A stretch of 64,000 nt of DNA from Oegoconia quadripuncta (lineage: Eukaryota; Arthropoda; Insecta; Lepidoptera; Autostichidae), in assembly GCA_949316235.1 (NCBI GenBank), contig OX438757.1, positions 15,873,505 to 15,937,504 of the forward strand, written 5' to 3'. Shown here piece by piece: positions 20,892-31,745 of this stretch (position 1 is its first letter; each line of letters opens with the position of its first letter). The notes under the pieces were generated by a model. That model ran no database searches. It had not been told where the DNA came from and saw only the letters and a list, made by a program, of their open reading frames with translations. The position numbers and the translations under genes are program-made.

Positions 20892-23800
20892 AACTTAACT
20901 TGCAGACCCAACGCCAGCTACCCTTTATTCAGATTACTAACCCTCCATTAAAGCTATTAATCGATACCGGAGCTAATCAATCTTTCATAAGCCCGGAAGC
21001 TGTGAGAAAATATTTTGGCAATTTTAAATTGACTTACGATCCATTCGAGGTAACAAATGTACATGCAACAAGTAGAGAAGACTACTCGATAACGCTGCCC
21101 TGTTTTTCCGAGTTCAATGACACTGAGGAAATTAAACTTTTTATCTATAAATTTCATAACTACTTTGATGGACTTATTGGACTTGACTTACTAACTAAAT
21201 GGGAGGCAAAAATTGACCTCAAGGAGCAGAGTTTGATTACGCAATCAGCCGTGAACCCTATCCAAATGTTCAATTCTAGGAACGTAAATCTATACGAAGA
21301 TATAATTCCAGCTCAGAGTTCGAAATTCGTAAAAATTCCAATTAATACCTCCGATGGTGAAGTATATATTCCGGAGCAAGTCATTTGCAACTGCGTGATT
21401 CACGAGTGCCTCACGACAGTCGATAACAATCGCGGTTTTTTGGAGGTTCAGAATCCAAGTCAAAATGACATTATATTCTCCTTAGATCATCCAGCGCACG
21501 CGGAGCTATTTAACATTGAGAGCACATGCACTCAACAACCGCCGTCGCGCATACAAGATGTAATATCACGCCTACGTACAGATCATTTAAACGCAGAAGA
21601 AAAAGCTAATCTGATAGCTTTATGTTCATCTTACTCTGACGTATTTTATATTGAGAATGAACCCCTGACATTCACTAACAAAATTAAACATCACATTAGA
21701 ACAACCGATGAGATCCCTGTCTATACTAAAAGCTACCGATACCCATTTGTACATCGTCAAGAGGTCAGAGATCAGATAGGGAAAATGTTACAGCAGGGAA
21801 TCATAAGACCTTCCGAATCTGCATGGAGCTCGCCTATTTGGGTAGTCCCAAAAAAGGTGGATGCTTCAGGTAAGCAAAAATGGCGGCTTGTCGTTGACTT
21901 TCGAAAAGTGAACGAAAAAACAATAGACGATAAGTACCCCATACCCAACATCAATGACGTCTTAGATAAGTTAGGCAAATGCCAATATTTCACAACCCTG
22001 GACCTGGCAAGTGGATTTTATCAGGTAGAAATGGACCCTCAAGACATACCTAAAACAGCCTTCAACGTAGAACATGGCCATTTCGAATTTTTGAGAATGC
22101 CAATGGGCCTCAAAAATTCACCGTCTACTTTCCAAAGGGTAATGGATAATGTATTGCGAGGGTTGCAAAACGAAATCTGCTTAGTATATCTCGATGACAT
22201 AATAATTTTCAGTACATCCCTTCAGGAACACATAATTAATCTGGAGAAGGTTCTGCAAAGACTCAGGGAGTCCAATTTTAAGATACAAATGGACAAATCT
22301 GAATTTTTGAAACTAGAGACCGCCTACCTAGGTCATGTTATCAGTAGAGAAGGTGTCCGACCAAACCCTGACAAGATTTCAGCTATTGAAAAATATCCCA
22401 TTCCAAAAACTCCAAAGGAAATAAAACAATTTTTAGGACTTCTCGGTTATTACCGAAAATTCATTCCCGATTTTGCCCGTATAACTAAGCCCCTTACACA
22501 CTGCCTGAAAAAAGGTAAGAAAATTACAATGGACTCCGAATACGTAAATAGTTTCGAGAAATGTAAAACCCTCCTAACTAATGATCCGATTTTACAATAC
22601 CCGGACTTTGACAAGGAATTCGTGTTGACCACAGACGCCTCTAACTATGCCATCGGAGCCATATTATCTCAGGGCCCAATAGGATCGGACAGGCCAGTCT
22701 CCTACGCGTCTCGTACCTTGAACGAGAGCGAGGTAAACTATAGTACTATAGAAAAAGAATTACTTGCCATAGTATGGGCCACCAAATATTTCCGACCGTA
22801 TCTGTTTGGTCGAAAATTTAAGATATTTACAGACCACAAACCTTTACAGTGGGTTATGAGTCTTAAAGAGCCAAATTCCCGATTAACCCGGTGGAAATTG
22901 AAATTAAGCGAGTATGATTTTACAGTGGTGTATAAAAAGGGCAAAAATAACACGAACGCTGACGCCTTGTCCAGAGTAGAAATTCATAACGAGGAGATTA
23001 GCTCATTAGCCGCCAACCCCTCTGAAGGAGCACCCTCTATAGATAATTCAGGCACTGAAACAGCGCACACTAGTAACGAAAACCCTATACTGGAAATCCC
23101 TATTACTGACGAACCGCTGAACAAGTTCCACAGACAGCTGTGTTTGACCATAGTAAGTGATATCAAAAAACGACCTGTAGTATCGAAACCCTTTGATGCG
23201 CACACTCGTATATCCATTCAAATATCAGAGTGCAACCTACAGGAAGACATTACACAGGCCATTAAGGAGTACGTAAATCCTAAAGTTAAAACCGCAATGC
23301 TGATAGATCCCCCATTGGCTATATATAGCATTATCCCCATTATCCAAGATAAATTCAGAAGTTCTTCTATGAATCTAGTCATAGCCAAATCTGAATTAGA
23401 AAATGTTAAACAATACCTTAGGCAACAGGATATTATCAGACACTACCACGATGGTAAGACAAACCATCGAGGCATAAATGAATGCTATCTATCCCTCTCT
23501 CGAAAATATTTCTGGCCAAAAATGAAAGAGCAGATAACAAAATTCATTAACGAATGTACTATTTGTGGCCAAGCCAAATATGACCGCAACCCAATCAGAC
23601 AAGCATTTAGCATTGTACCCCCAGCAACTAAACCCTTAGAAATTATCCATATGGACCTATTCACGGTCCAGAACGAGAAATATGTAACCTTTGTAGATGT
23701 TTTCACTAAATACGGGCAGGCCTACCACTTGCAGGATGGTACAGCAGTTAGCATACTGCAAGCTCTTTTAAAGTTCTGTTCACACCATGGGCTACCATTG

Positions 23801-24490
23801 ACTATAGTCACAGACAATGGTACAGAATTTACCAACCAACTATTTGCTGAATTTATACGTCTTCACAAGATCACCCATCATAAAATCTTAGCTCATGCCC
23901 CCAACGGCAACGGTAATATAGAGCGCTTTCATTCGACTTTACTCGAACATATCAGAATTTTAAAACTTAAACATAAAGATGAACCCATTGTAAATCTAAT
24001 ACCATATGCTATTATTGCCTATAATAGCTCCATCCATAGCTTCACGAGATGTAGACCTTTTGACTTACTGACAGGACATTTTGACCCTAGGGACCCCATA
24101 GAAATTGACAGAAACGAGTTAATATTACAACAGTACGTACAATCTCATCGAGAACAAATGACAGCTGTATACGACATAATTAACGAGACATCACTAAGCA
24201 ATAGAAGAGCCCTCATAGGAAATCGGAATAAAGACCGTGAACCCGAAATTGAATACCAACCTCAACAGCAGGTATTTATTAAGAACCCCGTCGCCAGTAG
24301 ACAAAAGGTAGCTCCCCGCTACACTCAGGATAAGGTGTTAGCCGATTTACCGATTCACATATACACATCTAAGAAACGGGGCCCGGTTGCCAAATCACGA
24401 CTAAAGCGACCCGCTAAGACCTCTAAATTGTTACAGAATACTACTGACGCTGACCGCCTACCTGATACGAGCTCAGGAGATCAGACTTGA
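20846..24490 (+). CDS. pol: errantivirus Pol polyprotein (protease, RT, RNase H, integrase)
   Basis: Open from 20846 to the stop at 24488-24490 with no good ATG near its start, so it is made by -1 frameshift from gag. Counting from 20900: aspartic protease LLIDTGANQSF at 19-29 (active DTGA); reverse transcriptase about 270-480 with YLDD at 430-433; RNase H with TDAS at about 578-581; integrase with the H-H-C-C zinc motif from about 848 (HYHDG...CTICG) and the DD35E core at D919, D972, E1008. All catalytic residues are present and no stop interrupts. It copies the RNA genome and inserts the DNA. The 3' end overlaps the open env frame. Confidence 0.95.
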   Translation, partial: QSKFSEACQLKKAKIELNLQTQRQLPFIQITNPPLKLLIDTGANQSFISPEAVRKYFGNFKLTYDPFEVTNVHATSREDYSITLPCFSEFNDTEEIKLFIYKFHNYFDGLIGLDLLTKWEAKIDLKEQSLITQSAVNPIQMFNSRNVNLYEDIIPAQSSKFVKIPINTSDGEVYIPEQVICNCVIHECLTTVDNNRGFLEVQNPSQNDIIFSLDHPAHAELFNIESTCTQQPPSRIQDVISRLRTDHLNAEEKANLIALCSSYSDVFYIENEPLTFTNKIKHHIRTTDEIPVYTKSYRYPFVHRQEVRDQIGKMLQQGIIRPSESAWSSPIWVVPKKVDASGKQKWRLVVDFRKVNEKTIDDKYPIPNINDVLDKLGKCQYFTTLDLASGFYQVEMDPQDIPKTAFNVEHGHFEFLRMPMGLKNSPSTFQRVMDNVLRGLQNEICLVYLDDIIIFSTSLQEHIINLEKVLQRLRESNFKIQMDKSEFLKLETAYLGHVISREGVRPNPDKISAIEKYPIPKTPKEIKQFLGLLGYYRKFIPDFARITKPLTHCLKKGKKITMDSEYVNSFEKCKTLLTNDPILQYPDFDKEFVLTTDASNYAIGAILSQGPIGSDRPVSYASRTLNESEVNYSTIEKELLAIVWATKYFRPYLFGRKFKIFTDHKPLQWVMSLKEPNSRLTRWKLKLSEYDFTVVYKKGKNNTNADALSRVEIHNEEISSLAANPSEGAPSIDNSGTETAHTSNENPILEIPITDEPLNKFHRQLCLTIVSDIKKRPVVSKPFDAHTRISIQISECNLQEDITQAIKEYVNPKVKTAMLIDPPLAIYSIIPIIQDKFRSSSMNLVIAKSELENVKQYLRQQDIIRHYHDGKTNHRGINECYLSLSRKYFWPKMKEQITKFINECTICGQAKYDRNPIRQAFSIVPPATKPLEIIHMDLFTVQNEKYVTFVDVFTKYGQAYHLQDGTAVSILQALLKFCSHHGLPLTIVTDNGTEFTNQLFAEFIRLHKITHHKILAHAPNGNGNIERFHSTLLEHIRILKLKHKDEPIVNLIPYAIIAYNSSIHSFTRCRPFDLLTGHFDPRDPIEIDRNELILQQYVQSHREQMTAVYDIINETSLSNRRALIGNRNKDREPEIEYQPQQQVFIKNPVASRQKVAPRYTQDKVLADLPIHIYTSKKRGPVAKSRLKRPAKTSKLLQNTTDADRLPDTSSGDQT
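20852..20858 (+). promoter_or_regulatory. -1 ribosomal frameshift site A AAT TTT
   Basis: Heptamer AAATTTT in gag phase A-AAT-TTT fits the X XXY YYZ slippery rule and shifts into exactly the frame of pol. It lies 30 bases before the gag stop, within the 20846-20888 stretch where both frames are open. A downstream stimulatory structure is not obvious. Confidence 0.85.
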
Positions 24491-26129
24491 GAGTCTGGAA
24501 GACGGACCCGGAGTACTGCCATTTAAACTAGGACCGACTAGACTCATCACGCATTATCATAGTTTTATACAGTATGTTCAGTTAGACGTTATGGAGGACA
24601 GGATCAATGATATAAAAGCACAGTTACTCGACTTCGAGACCAGACTAGAAAACAACACTTTTGCCCTATACGAAATACAAATTAATTATCTTTCCACCAA
24701 ATTAGAAAAGGTTATCAGCCAACTATAGAGTTTAGAACCCAGCCGGGTGAAAAGAGGCTTAGTAGATGGCTTAGGATCTATTATCAAAAGTATCTCAGGA
24801 AATCTTGATTATCTGGATGCTGTAAAGTACAATAATGCAATTAAGATCTTAGAAAATAACCAGAATAAAGTCATATCCGAATTAAATAATCATGTTAGCC
24901 TCAGCAAAGAATGGATGACTGAACACAACAACATATTATCTCAAATAGCCCAAAATCAGAGAAAGATTAATATTACCCTAGAATTATTATTAGATAAAAG
25001 TTACCTCGCAAGTCACAGTTTAATAAAATATGCGCAGTTTGCACAGATGCTAACTATTATAACGGAAAATACAGAGGATTTATTGGGAGAGATAAGTAGA
25101 ATAGAAAATAGTTTAGCGTTTGTACGTGCATCAAGCACACATCATTCGATGATAGATATTAAGATATTAGGTAAAATGATAGAAAAGCTAAGGTCGATTT
25201 ATGGTAATGAGCAGGTGTTAGACTTAGAATTAAGGGATTATTACGATGTTATAAAGCCAGGTTCGTTCTTTTCAGGGAAACACATAGTAATTATTTTCAA
25301 GGTACCCATAGTCTCAGTAAAAAGTTACACCCTATATAAGCTAGCCTTAGCCCCCAATAGACACCACCAAGTCCTCATTCCTCCATATCCTCTAATAGCA
25401 ATAACTAGGAAAGCATTCGTGTATATAGAAGCAGAATGCCCGAAGTTTGGAGCACAATTTCTCTGCGTGCAAAGCACCGAGCAACAAATCCGCACCCAGG
25501 CAGACTGTATTCAAGAATTAATATCAAACCAATCCTTGGGAAAATCATGCAACCTAACCAAAGTACACCTATCAAAAGAAGCGATGGAACAACTAGATGA
25601 CCGAAGTTACGTCGTAAGCTTCCCTAATCCCACGAAGATTCAATTAAGCTGTGGAAGAGATGACTACAACCAACTACAAGGAAGCTACCTAGCTACGATA
25701 CCTATAAATTGTTTTCTCCGTAGCCCAGAATTCACAATAACTAATGATAACGACGAGATAGCAGGTCAACCACTTAAGATTACGGCTCTACCAGAGTACG
25801 TTGAGAAGAAAGTCGACGCTTCACCGCATCTTACACTGAACTCAATAGATCTGAAAAGACTTCATAATAGCCAAGATAAGATCATACTTCAATCTCATAT
25901 GCATCCGGAACCTATAAGAGATGAGTCTCTGTACCATACTACAATACCATTTTACGTAGTATTATTAGGTGCACTAGCACTAATACTTATTATTTTCGCT
26001 CAACGCTACAAAATCTGGAACTGTAGGAACACAAAAAACCCTACAGACCCCGAAGAGAAACACGAATACGAAGATTTGGAAAAACCTAAAACAAGAAAGC
26101 TCCCAGCAACTTTTTCTCACAAGATCTAG
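24405..26129 (+). pseudogene. env: errantivirus Env glycoprotein frame with one in-frame stop
   Basis: The frame is open from 24405 (overlapping pol's end) to a TAG at 24726-24728, then open again to 26129. Just after the stop comes a furin-type site RVKR (about 24741-24752) and the GLVDGLGS start of the membrane-fusion subunit, so the stop falls in the surface subunit. The remaining 460-codon part has helical regions, several cysteines and a hydrophobic membrane anchor near 25950-26015 with a short cytoplasmic tail. Env would be made from a spliced RNA. Read as it stands, the protein would end before the cleavage site; this copy's Env is probably inactive unless the stop is read through or is a sequencing error. 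Confidence 0.85.
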
Positions 26130-26146
26130 AAAATAGTTGCTGATCT

Positions 26147-26157
26147 GCGGATGGAGG
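26147..26157 (+). other. polypurine tract before 3' LTR
   Basis: GCGGATGGAGG, mostly purine, abuts the first base of the 3' LTR and would prime plus-strand DNA. It is less pure than in many retroelements. Confidence 0.6.
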
Positions 26158-26430
26158 AATTACATATTGCACATAAACGTAAACTGCATAGTAGCATCGA
26201 CCCAGTTACAACGCACCCGGCACGAGGCGCTGCGCCAGCACAACGTGACCAGCGGACACCACGCGGTTCCAGCGAGGCACCGCCGCATCGTACGACGCGC
26301 ACTCTTGTTCCAACCTCGAACGGCGTCATAGCATAATTTAATTAGTATTAATTTTGTACTTGATTTTTTATTAAATTTATACTTAAATTTTTGGTTTTTT
26401 TTGAATCCTACGGCCGCAGCCTTCGTAATT
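26158..26430 (+). repeat. 3' LTR of errantivirus
   Basis: Identical by eye to the 5' LTR at a constant offset of 7199, including the T8 run before GAATCC. Followed by CAGT, the right copy of the target duplication. Confidence 0.95.
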
Positions 26431-26434
26431 CAGT

Positions 26435-26639
26435 ACACTATAATGTCAACACAACAAAACATAATGAATGCAATAAATGATTTGAGTTTGAGTTTGAGTT
26501 AAATATGTGACATTTTGAATCTTTTTATAACTTTTTTATGGTTTTCTATAATTTGTTACTAGTAATTATTGATGTCGTTGTGCCATTGGATTAGATCCCA
26601 TTGGATTAGAGGCAAATAAACTGATTATCTATGTACTTA
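26435..26639. other. continuation of left flank; no gene
   Basis: Resumes the DNA split by the errantivirus and reaches GCAATAAATGATTTGAGTTTGAGTTTGAG, a probable LINE 3' terminus. The rest is AT-rich. Confidence 0.4.
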
Positions 26640-27010
26640 TTTCGTGCCCTTAAAGGCGTAAAGCGCCAAGTAGTATGCTATTAAATCAGTGCCACTGCAA
26701 ATGCGAACGGCAGTGTACTGGTGCGGGAGGACGGAGCCTGACAGCATGCCGGCGTCGCAGGATGCGCTAGGTTTGTGCAAGGTGTATTTCCATCACTAGA
26801 CTTATCTCGTGACTCCGTCAGTTAAACAAGGTTATTTATTGTATAACTGAAACCTGATATTAGTTGAGCACGTATAAAATCGATTCCTTGGGATATTCAA
26901 GAGCAGGGTGAATAGGCATCTACTGAGATCGCGTGCTTTATCTTCGGCCACATCGTCATTTCCCATCAAGTGAGATTGTTGTGAAATGCGTATCCAGTTA
27001 ATCATAAAAA
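26640..27010 (+). repeat. SINE-like dispersed repeat (tentative)
   Basis: Ends TTCCCATCAAGTGAGATTGTTGTGAAATGCGTATCC and an A tract (AATCATAAAAAAAA). The GCCACATCGTCATTTCCCATCAAGTGAGATTG theme is a common lepidopteran repeat 3' end. Left boundary uncertain; no tRNA-like head was found. Confidence 0.5.
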
Positions 27011-27178
27011 AAAAGATTCCGGCTATAAAACAATGGAGTCATATTTTTTTCCTTAATTATTTTATCTAATTAAAGAATGATAAACAACAATCGGAAACTT
27101 AACAGTAACTGAATTTGCAACAATCCTTTATTTTAATTTTTATAGATATAATATATTACAAAATGTATGGTTATGTAA

Positions 27179-28537
27179 GTTATACCTTTATTTAAAGCCG
27201 GTAGTACAACAGACCCCTCTAATTTTAGACCTATATCAATACTACCGACTCTCAGTAAAATCTTTGAAAAAATTATATTAATTCAGTTATCGGCTTATTT
27301 TTATAGTAACGATTTGTTGTCACATAAACAATTCGGTTTTACTAGGGGCCGCTCGACAACCGACGCAGGTGTCGAGCTCTTACAACATATTTTTGAAGCT
27401 TGGGAAGATTCTCGGGATGCAATAGGAGTATTCTGCGACTTGTCCAAGGCATTTGATTGCGTTCATCATGACACCTTAATCAGGAAATTACGTCATTATG
27501 GTGTAACAGGCCGTGCTATTGACCTTTTGATTTCTTATATGAGTGGCAGAGTTCAGAGGGTTAATATCAGTGGCAACACATCGTCAGGGTCCACAGTCTG
27601 CATGGGCGTCCCACAGGGTTCCATACTCGGGCCATTTTTATTTTTAGTTTATATAAATGACTTGCCTAACCTTGTAAAGGATAATAAACATGAAATAGTA
27701 TTGTTTGCAGATGATACCTCCGTATTATTTAAAGTAAATAGACAAAAATTAAGCTATGACGATGTGAACAATGCTATTTCTGAAGTAGTAGAATGGTTTA
27801 CGGCAAATAATTTGTTACTTAATGAGAAAAAAACTAAATGTGTGAAATTTGTACTACCCAATGTCAGGGTGGTGCCCACAAATATAATGATAAAAAATGC
27901 CACTTTAGATCTCGTAGATTCTACTGTATTTTTGGGCATTACTTTAGACGCCAAAATGCAATGGGGTCCTCATATACATAAATTGGCGAAAAGGCTCAGC
28001 TCTGCAGCGTACGCAGTCAAAAAAATTCGACAAATATCAGACGTAAATACTGCTAGATTAGTATATTTTAGTTATTTCCACAGCTTGATGTCTTACGGTA
28101 TCTTGCTGTGGGGAAACGCCGCGGATATAAATACAATCTTTGTTTTACAAAAACGAGCCGTTCGCGCAATTTATCAATTGAGACCTGCAGTGTCACTTAG
28201 AGATAGGTTTAAAGTGTATAACATTCTAACCTTTTCGTCACAGTACATTTTTGAAAATCTAATGTATGTCAAAAAAAATATAACATCATTTAGGAAAAAT
28301 AGTGATAAACATGATGTCAATACAAGAAATAAAGATAAACTTGCAGGTCACATAAGTCGCCTCCGCAAAGTCAGTAATTCATTCAAAGGGTTATGTATAC
28401 GCTTTTTCAATAAGGTTCCAGTTGATATACAAAATCTTCCTCTCAATAAATTTAAAGATACTGTAAAACAGAAACTTATTGAGAAAGCATATTATAAAAT
28501 ATCAGACTATTTAGATGATAATCATCCCTGGACATAA
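27179..28537 (+). pseudogene. 5'-truncated LINE ORF2, reverse transcriptase and C-terminal domain (CR1/Jockey group)
   Basis: An open frame of about 450 codons starts right after a stop at 27176-27178, with no endonuclease domain, so the insertion is 5'-truncated. Blocks in order: NFRPISILPTLSKIFEK, QFGFTRGRSTTDA, FCDLSKAFDCVHHDTL, GVPQGSILGPFLFLVYINDLP, and FADDTSVLF with the catalytic FADD (about 27709). The C-terminal part keeps the family ending DIQNLPLNKFKDTVKQKL and [14 protein letters not shown] before the stop. The remaining frame is uninterrupted, so truncation is recent. The nearest ATG (27314) is internal to the RT and not a true start. Reverse fragments of the same family are at 41812 and 48044; a relative is at 56290. 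Confidence 0.85.
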
Positions 28538-28800
28538 TCAGATCGTTCGCATGCCAGGCTATTTCACAATTAATAATGAAATTTAAAAACCTGTTTGTAA
28601 TATAAAAACCTTTATGTAAAATCAAAGCCTGATTTTAAAAGAGCAACCCTTCGAGTTTCTTGCTTGTTCTTCTCAGGGGAAAATTGCATTTTGAACAAGC
28701 AGTAGCTTAAAAAATTTAAAATTTACTATGTAAAATTGACTATTTTAAGTGTACTCTGTGTACCTACAAAATAAAGCATTTTTGACTTTGACTTTGACTT
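28538..28800 (+). repeat. 3' UTR and (TTTGAC)n tail of the LINE
   Basis: Contains AAAGAGCAACCCTTCGAGTTTCTTGCTTGTTCTTCTC, a strongly shared family segment, then CAAAATAAAGCATTTTTGAC and three TTTGAC units as the terminal tail. Confidence 0.85.
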
Positions 28801-30024
28801 TATGGTCTTATTGGGGTGTCTCGGCTTTTTGGTATACAAAATATAACCTTGTATATAACAAGATAGAATTATAAACTCACTATCTACACATAAACCGATG
28901 AGGTTTCAGTATGATGGGAATGTAATAGGTATGTAACTTTGTTATAAGTGTTGTGACCATTAATTAATTTGAAAAAAAAATCTTATTGTCATCGAGACAG
29001 GCTAAATCATTTCCATCAAATCATCGAGTTTAATGTTAATTTAATTGATATTAAACCAAAAGAACTGTGTTAAAAGCTAAATATCTTTGAAACGGCTTAA
29101 CTAATTTTCATCAAACATTGACAAAAAAGCTGGTCCTCGTTGATTGTTTAATAAAATAAAAACCGCATACAAATACGTCCGGACAAAGACTGGAAACACA
29201 CACTCACTCACAGCGCCGTCGTTTGTCGTAGGGTAAAAAAAGATTTCATAATGACCGCTCTGAACATTTTTTCTTTCTTTGATTTATGCAAGAAAAACCT
29301 GGTGTAAAACAACTGGTGTAAAAGAATTTACTCTACAGTATAAAAACACACGTATAAAATATATACCAAAACAGTATATGTACAGCAAATAACAATCACT
29401 ATAACTATTTAATTGAGTGTACAAATCTAGGAGCACGACAGTGCGGTAAGCCAAGCTCCGGAGAAGCCAAGCTGGCACGACACGACCATTTAGTTACAAG
29501 AGCAAACTTAATTTAGATCTCGAAGCTTGTGTTCGAAATCTGAATTTCGAAACGTTGTTGAATTAAATTTATAAAGGTTACTCATGGATGTGGAGGTGAT
29601 TAAAGAGTTATTTGTCACAGATAAATGTTGCAATTGCAGGTTATATTGTTACATAACGTAGTCTTTGTCGGGACTACGTTTGCATGTATATATTTGACGA
29701 CTTTGTGTGTATATGTGTGTGTATTTGTAACAATGTGTGAAAGAATAAAACCAAGCAGAATGATTGTTTGTGTTTCTGTAATATGCAAATAAACGCTTTA
29801 TCAATCTATTTATATATCTATTTAGCTTTAATACCTGAATGATATTATTATGTTAGCTCCTCGACGGTTTTCTAAATTTTCAATTTATATTATGTATGTA
29901 GGTGGGATTATAAATGCCTAGCCTACCCTATTTATTGTTCTGTGACTAATATGGTTTACTGGCTACCAGTAGTAAATTTTTCCTGCCCATTTTTCTGTCA
30001 TTTATTAGGCGTCAAAAAGTGACA
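28801..30024. other. no gene seen
   Basis: Old repeat words only: TTTGAAACGGCTTAACTAATTTTCATC (29090) and TACGTCCGGACAAAGACTGG (29176), both also seen near 5-10 kb. A GTGTGTATATGTGTGTGTA run at about 29704. No coding sequence supported. Confidence 0.45.
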
Positions 30025-30185
30025 CAACTCCAGAAATGACAGGAAAAATTCACGAAATCGTTCTAATCGACCAAAGACTGAAACTGTCTTTGATAGCCGA
30101 AACTGTGGACATCTCTAAGATATGGGTACATTGTATTTTGTCCGAAAATGGTCCCCACGGCCCAAGCGTTTGTGCATCAAACGGC
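30025..30185 (+). pseudogene. mariner transposase N-terminal relic
   Basis: One frame reads MTGKIHEIVLIDQRLKLSLI then AETVDISK and, after a small gap, WVHCILSENG. This is the helix-turn-helix start of mariner transposases (K.H.IVL.DRR.K...IA...ISK..V..IL). The catalytic part is not present next to it. Confidence 0.7.
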
Positions 30186-31031
30186 GCAAATAGGTGATCT
30201 GCATTGAGACCAGCATATTAGAGAATTATTTATATATGTTTTTCTAAAAAAAAAGAAAAGTTTTAAATAACTTTATCTATTAGTTTAAAAACATAATCAT
30301 GCTTCTACATCTTTATTCAACATCACTACCCCGCTCACTCGCTCTCCGCACGTAAACACCGCGTCATGAAGGTACAATTTCTGAATAACTCGTTAGTGAT
30401 AACCTCTAATATTTTTAAAATATAGCCCAAACTCATATCTCTAGGGGTTATTGTATTTTTTTGATATCTCATTTCGTTTTCGAGATATGAATTTTTGGCT
30501 GACTGCAACCAGGCGGAAATCGACCGCATTTTTCTCATTTTTCGATTTTGAGATTTTTTTTTTTTTTGCGTTCTGTAGCCCTCGTTTTCGCGTCTTTTGA
30601 TACCCCAATCAGCCATGTAGTTCGGAAACCCACGACACTATTTCGTCAAGGTTTAAAAAGACTTGTTTCAATTAAACTTCCTGTATGTCCTTAACAATAA
30701 CGTCGATTTCAAGCTATAAGGAAAACAAAGAGAAACTCCAACAATACTAAATTAACAAGATCAATATCAAGCTAAAATTCTATTACCTATTTGGAAATAG
30801 CTTGATCCCGTTTCCACGTACAATTTCGTTGCAAGCGCAAACTGGTTCTCTCACCTGTTATTTCATCTTGAAAATACAATTCAATTCTAACGTACGCTCG
30901 TATCTATTTGGACTTGAACTACACCCGTGTAAATTGTAAATAAACCTAGTTTGTTATCATTTCTGCGCGGGTCATGAATACATGTTTTTCATCTGTGCAA
31001 AAGAGTTAAGTTTTTTTTTTCATCTTTTCAG
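30186..31031. other. no gene seen
   Basis: AT-rich DNA with T tracts near 30547. The stretch 30335-30616 has an open minus-strand frame of lysine-rich low-complexity sequence, which I do not accept as a gene. A long pyrimidine run (31011-31029) leads into the candidate exon. Confidence 0.45.
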
Positions 31032-31120
31032 AACAACTGGATGTTCTATTCAGCCGGCGTTTTTTCAGCACTGGCAGGTTTGCATTCAACACGTTTCGGA
31101 TTTGAAAATAACATTGAATG
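31032..31120 (+). CDS. candidate internal exon of an unknown host gene
   Basis: An 89-bp open segment is preceded by a strong acceptor (polypyrimidine run then CATCTTTTCAG) and followed by a strong donor (ATG then GTAGGT). In the only frame free of stops it codes NNWMFYSAGVFSALAGLHST followed by RFGFENNIEW, with a hydrophobic central part that could be part of a membrane helix. It is not similar to the repeats around it. I do not recognise the protein, and neighbouring exons were not found, so the gene would have long introns. Confidence 0.45.
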
Positions 31121-31339
31121 GTAGGTCACTTTTTACTTGCGATACGACGCCATAACGATATTTTTAGCACATTATTAGCTGTTCGCCCGCAACCCGTCAG
31201 CGTGGATAAATAGATGGCTGTATGAGCTCTATACCCTTTGCCTGTCCCACAATACAAATTTTACAAAAGAATCTATTTTTATTCTCTTTTCTCAAGGTTG
31301 ATAATAAATATATAAATACAGGTAAATTTTCCAAGTCGA
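31121..31339. other. no gene seen
   Basis: Possible intron sequence following the candidate exon. GTTCGCCCGCAACCCGTCAGCGTGG (31181) is a short GC-rich island. Confidence 0.35.
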
Positions 31340-31745
31340 CTTGGATGGCTAAATGGGTTTTTTTTTTTCAAAATCAACCGGTTCGATTCACTCGTGTACT
31401 TCATACGAAGTCTTTGAATGTTGGAGAGATAAGAGAACTGTTACGTGTATTTTACTTGTTGAAACTGAACAGTAAGTACTAGAGTAAGACCAAATGTTTG
31501 TTAGAGATATTTTATCCTGAATAATGATACTATCTATTAGGGTAATAAAATAGGGAGTGTTTGCTTTTTTTTAATTTTAGTTGGTTCGAGTCCCGGGCGT
31601 GGCAAGCGAGTTTTAGAATATCTTTGAATGCAGTTTTGTTACTTTTTAAAAATAAAGGAATGTCTCCTATAAGTAAAATGAGCCAGCTTAAGGATTTAAG
31701 GTAGTTTCCCTCCAGGGCCCGACTTATCTTTCCACACTGTATATC
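31340..31745. repeat. diverged relative of the fold-back TIR family
   Basis: 31565-31745 follows the arm of the element at 14877-15146 in order: T tract, GGTTCGAGTCCC, TCTTTGAATGCAG, TTTTTAAAAATAA, AGGTAGTTTCCCTCC, and an end CACACTGTATA. 31360-31420 is a second, poorer match (TTTTTTCAAAATCAACCGGTTCGATTC). No transposase is left. Confidence 0.55.

Larger units (their letters stand above)
18955..26434 (+). mobile_element. errantivirus (Ty3/gypsy-type endogenous retrovirus), TED-like
   Basis: Complete element of 7472 bp (18959-26430) bounded by the 4-bp target duplication CAGT (18955-18958, 26431-26434). Order: 5' LTR, tRNA-Ser primer site, gag, pol in the -1 frame, env, purine tract, 3' LTR. 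The LTRs are 273 bp and identical by eye, so insertion was recent. Three-gene layout, 4-bp duplication, LTR ends AATTAC/GTAATT and tRNA-Ser priming fit the insect errantiviruses; size and LTR length recall TED of Trichoplusia ni (from memory). The env frame contains one in-frame stop, and no other break was seen. Confidence 0.95.

Noticed and set aside
26126..26336. Open frames on both strands inside the LTRs (also 18855-19278)
   Set aside because: They occur in the GC-rich part of both LTR copies and cross LTR boundaries; no protein motif.
30335..30616. 93-codon lysine-rich minus-strand frame
   Set aside because: Its composition follows the T-rich tracts of the plus strand; no family resemblance.
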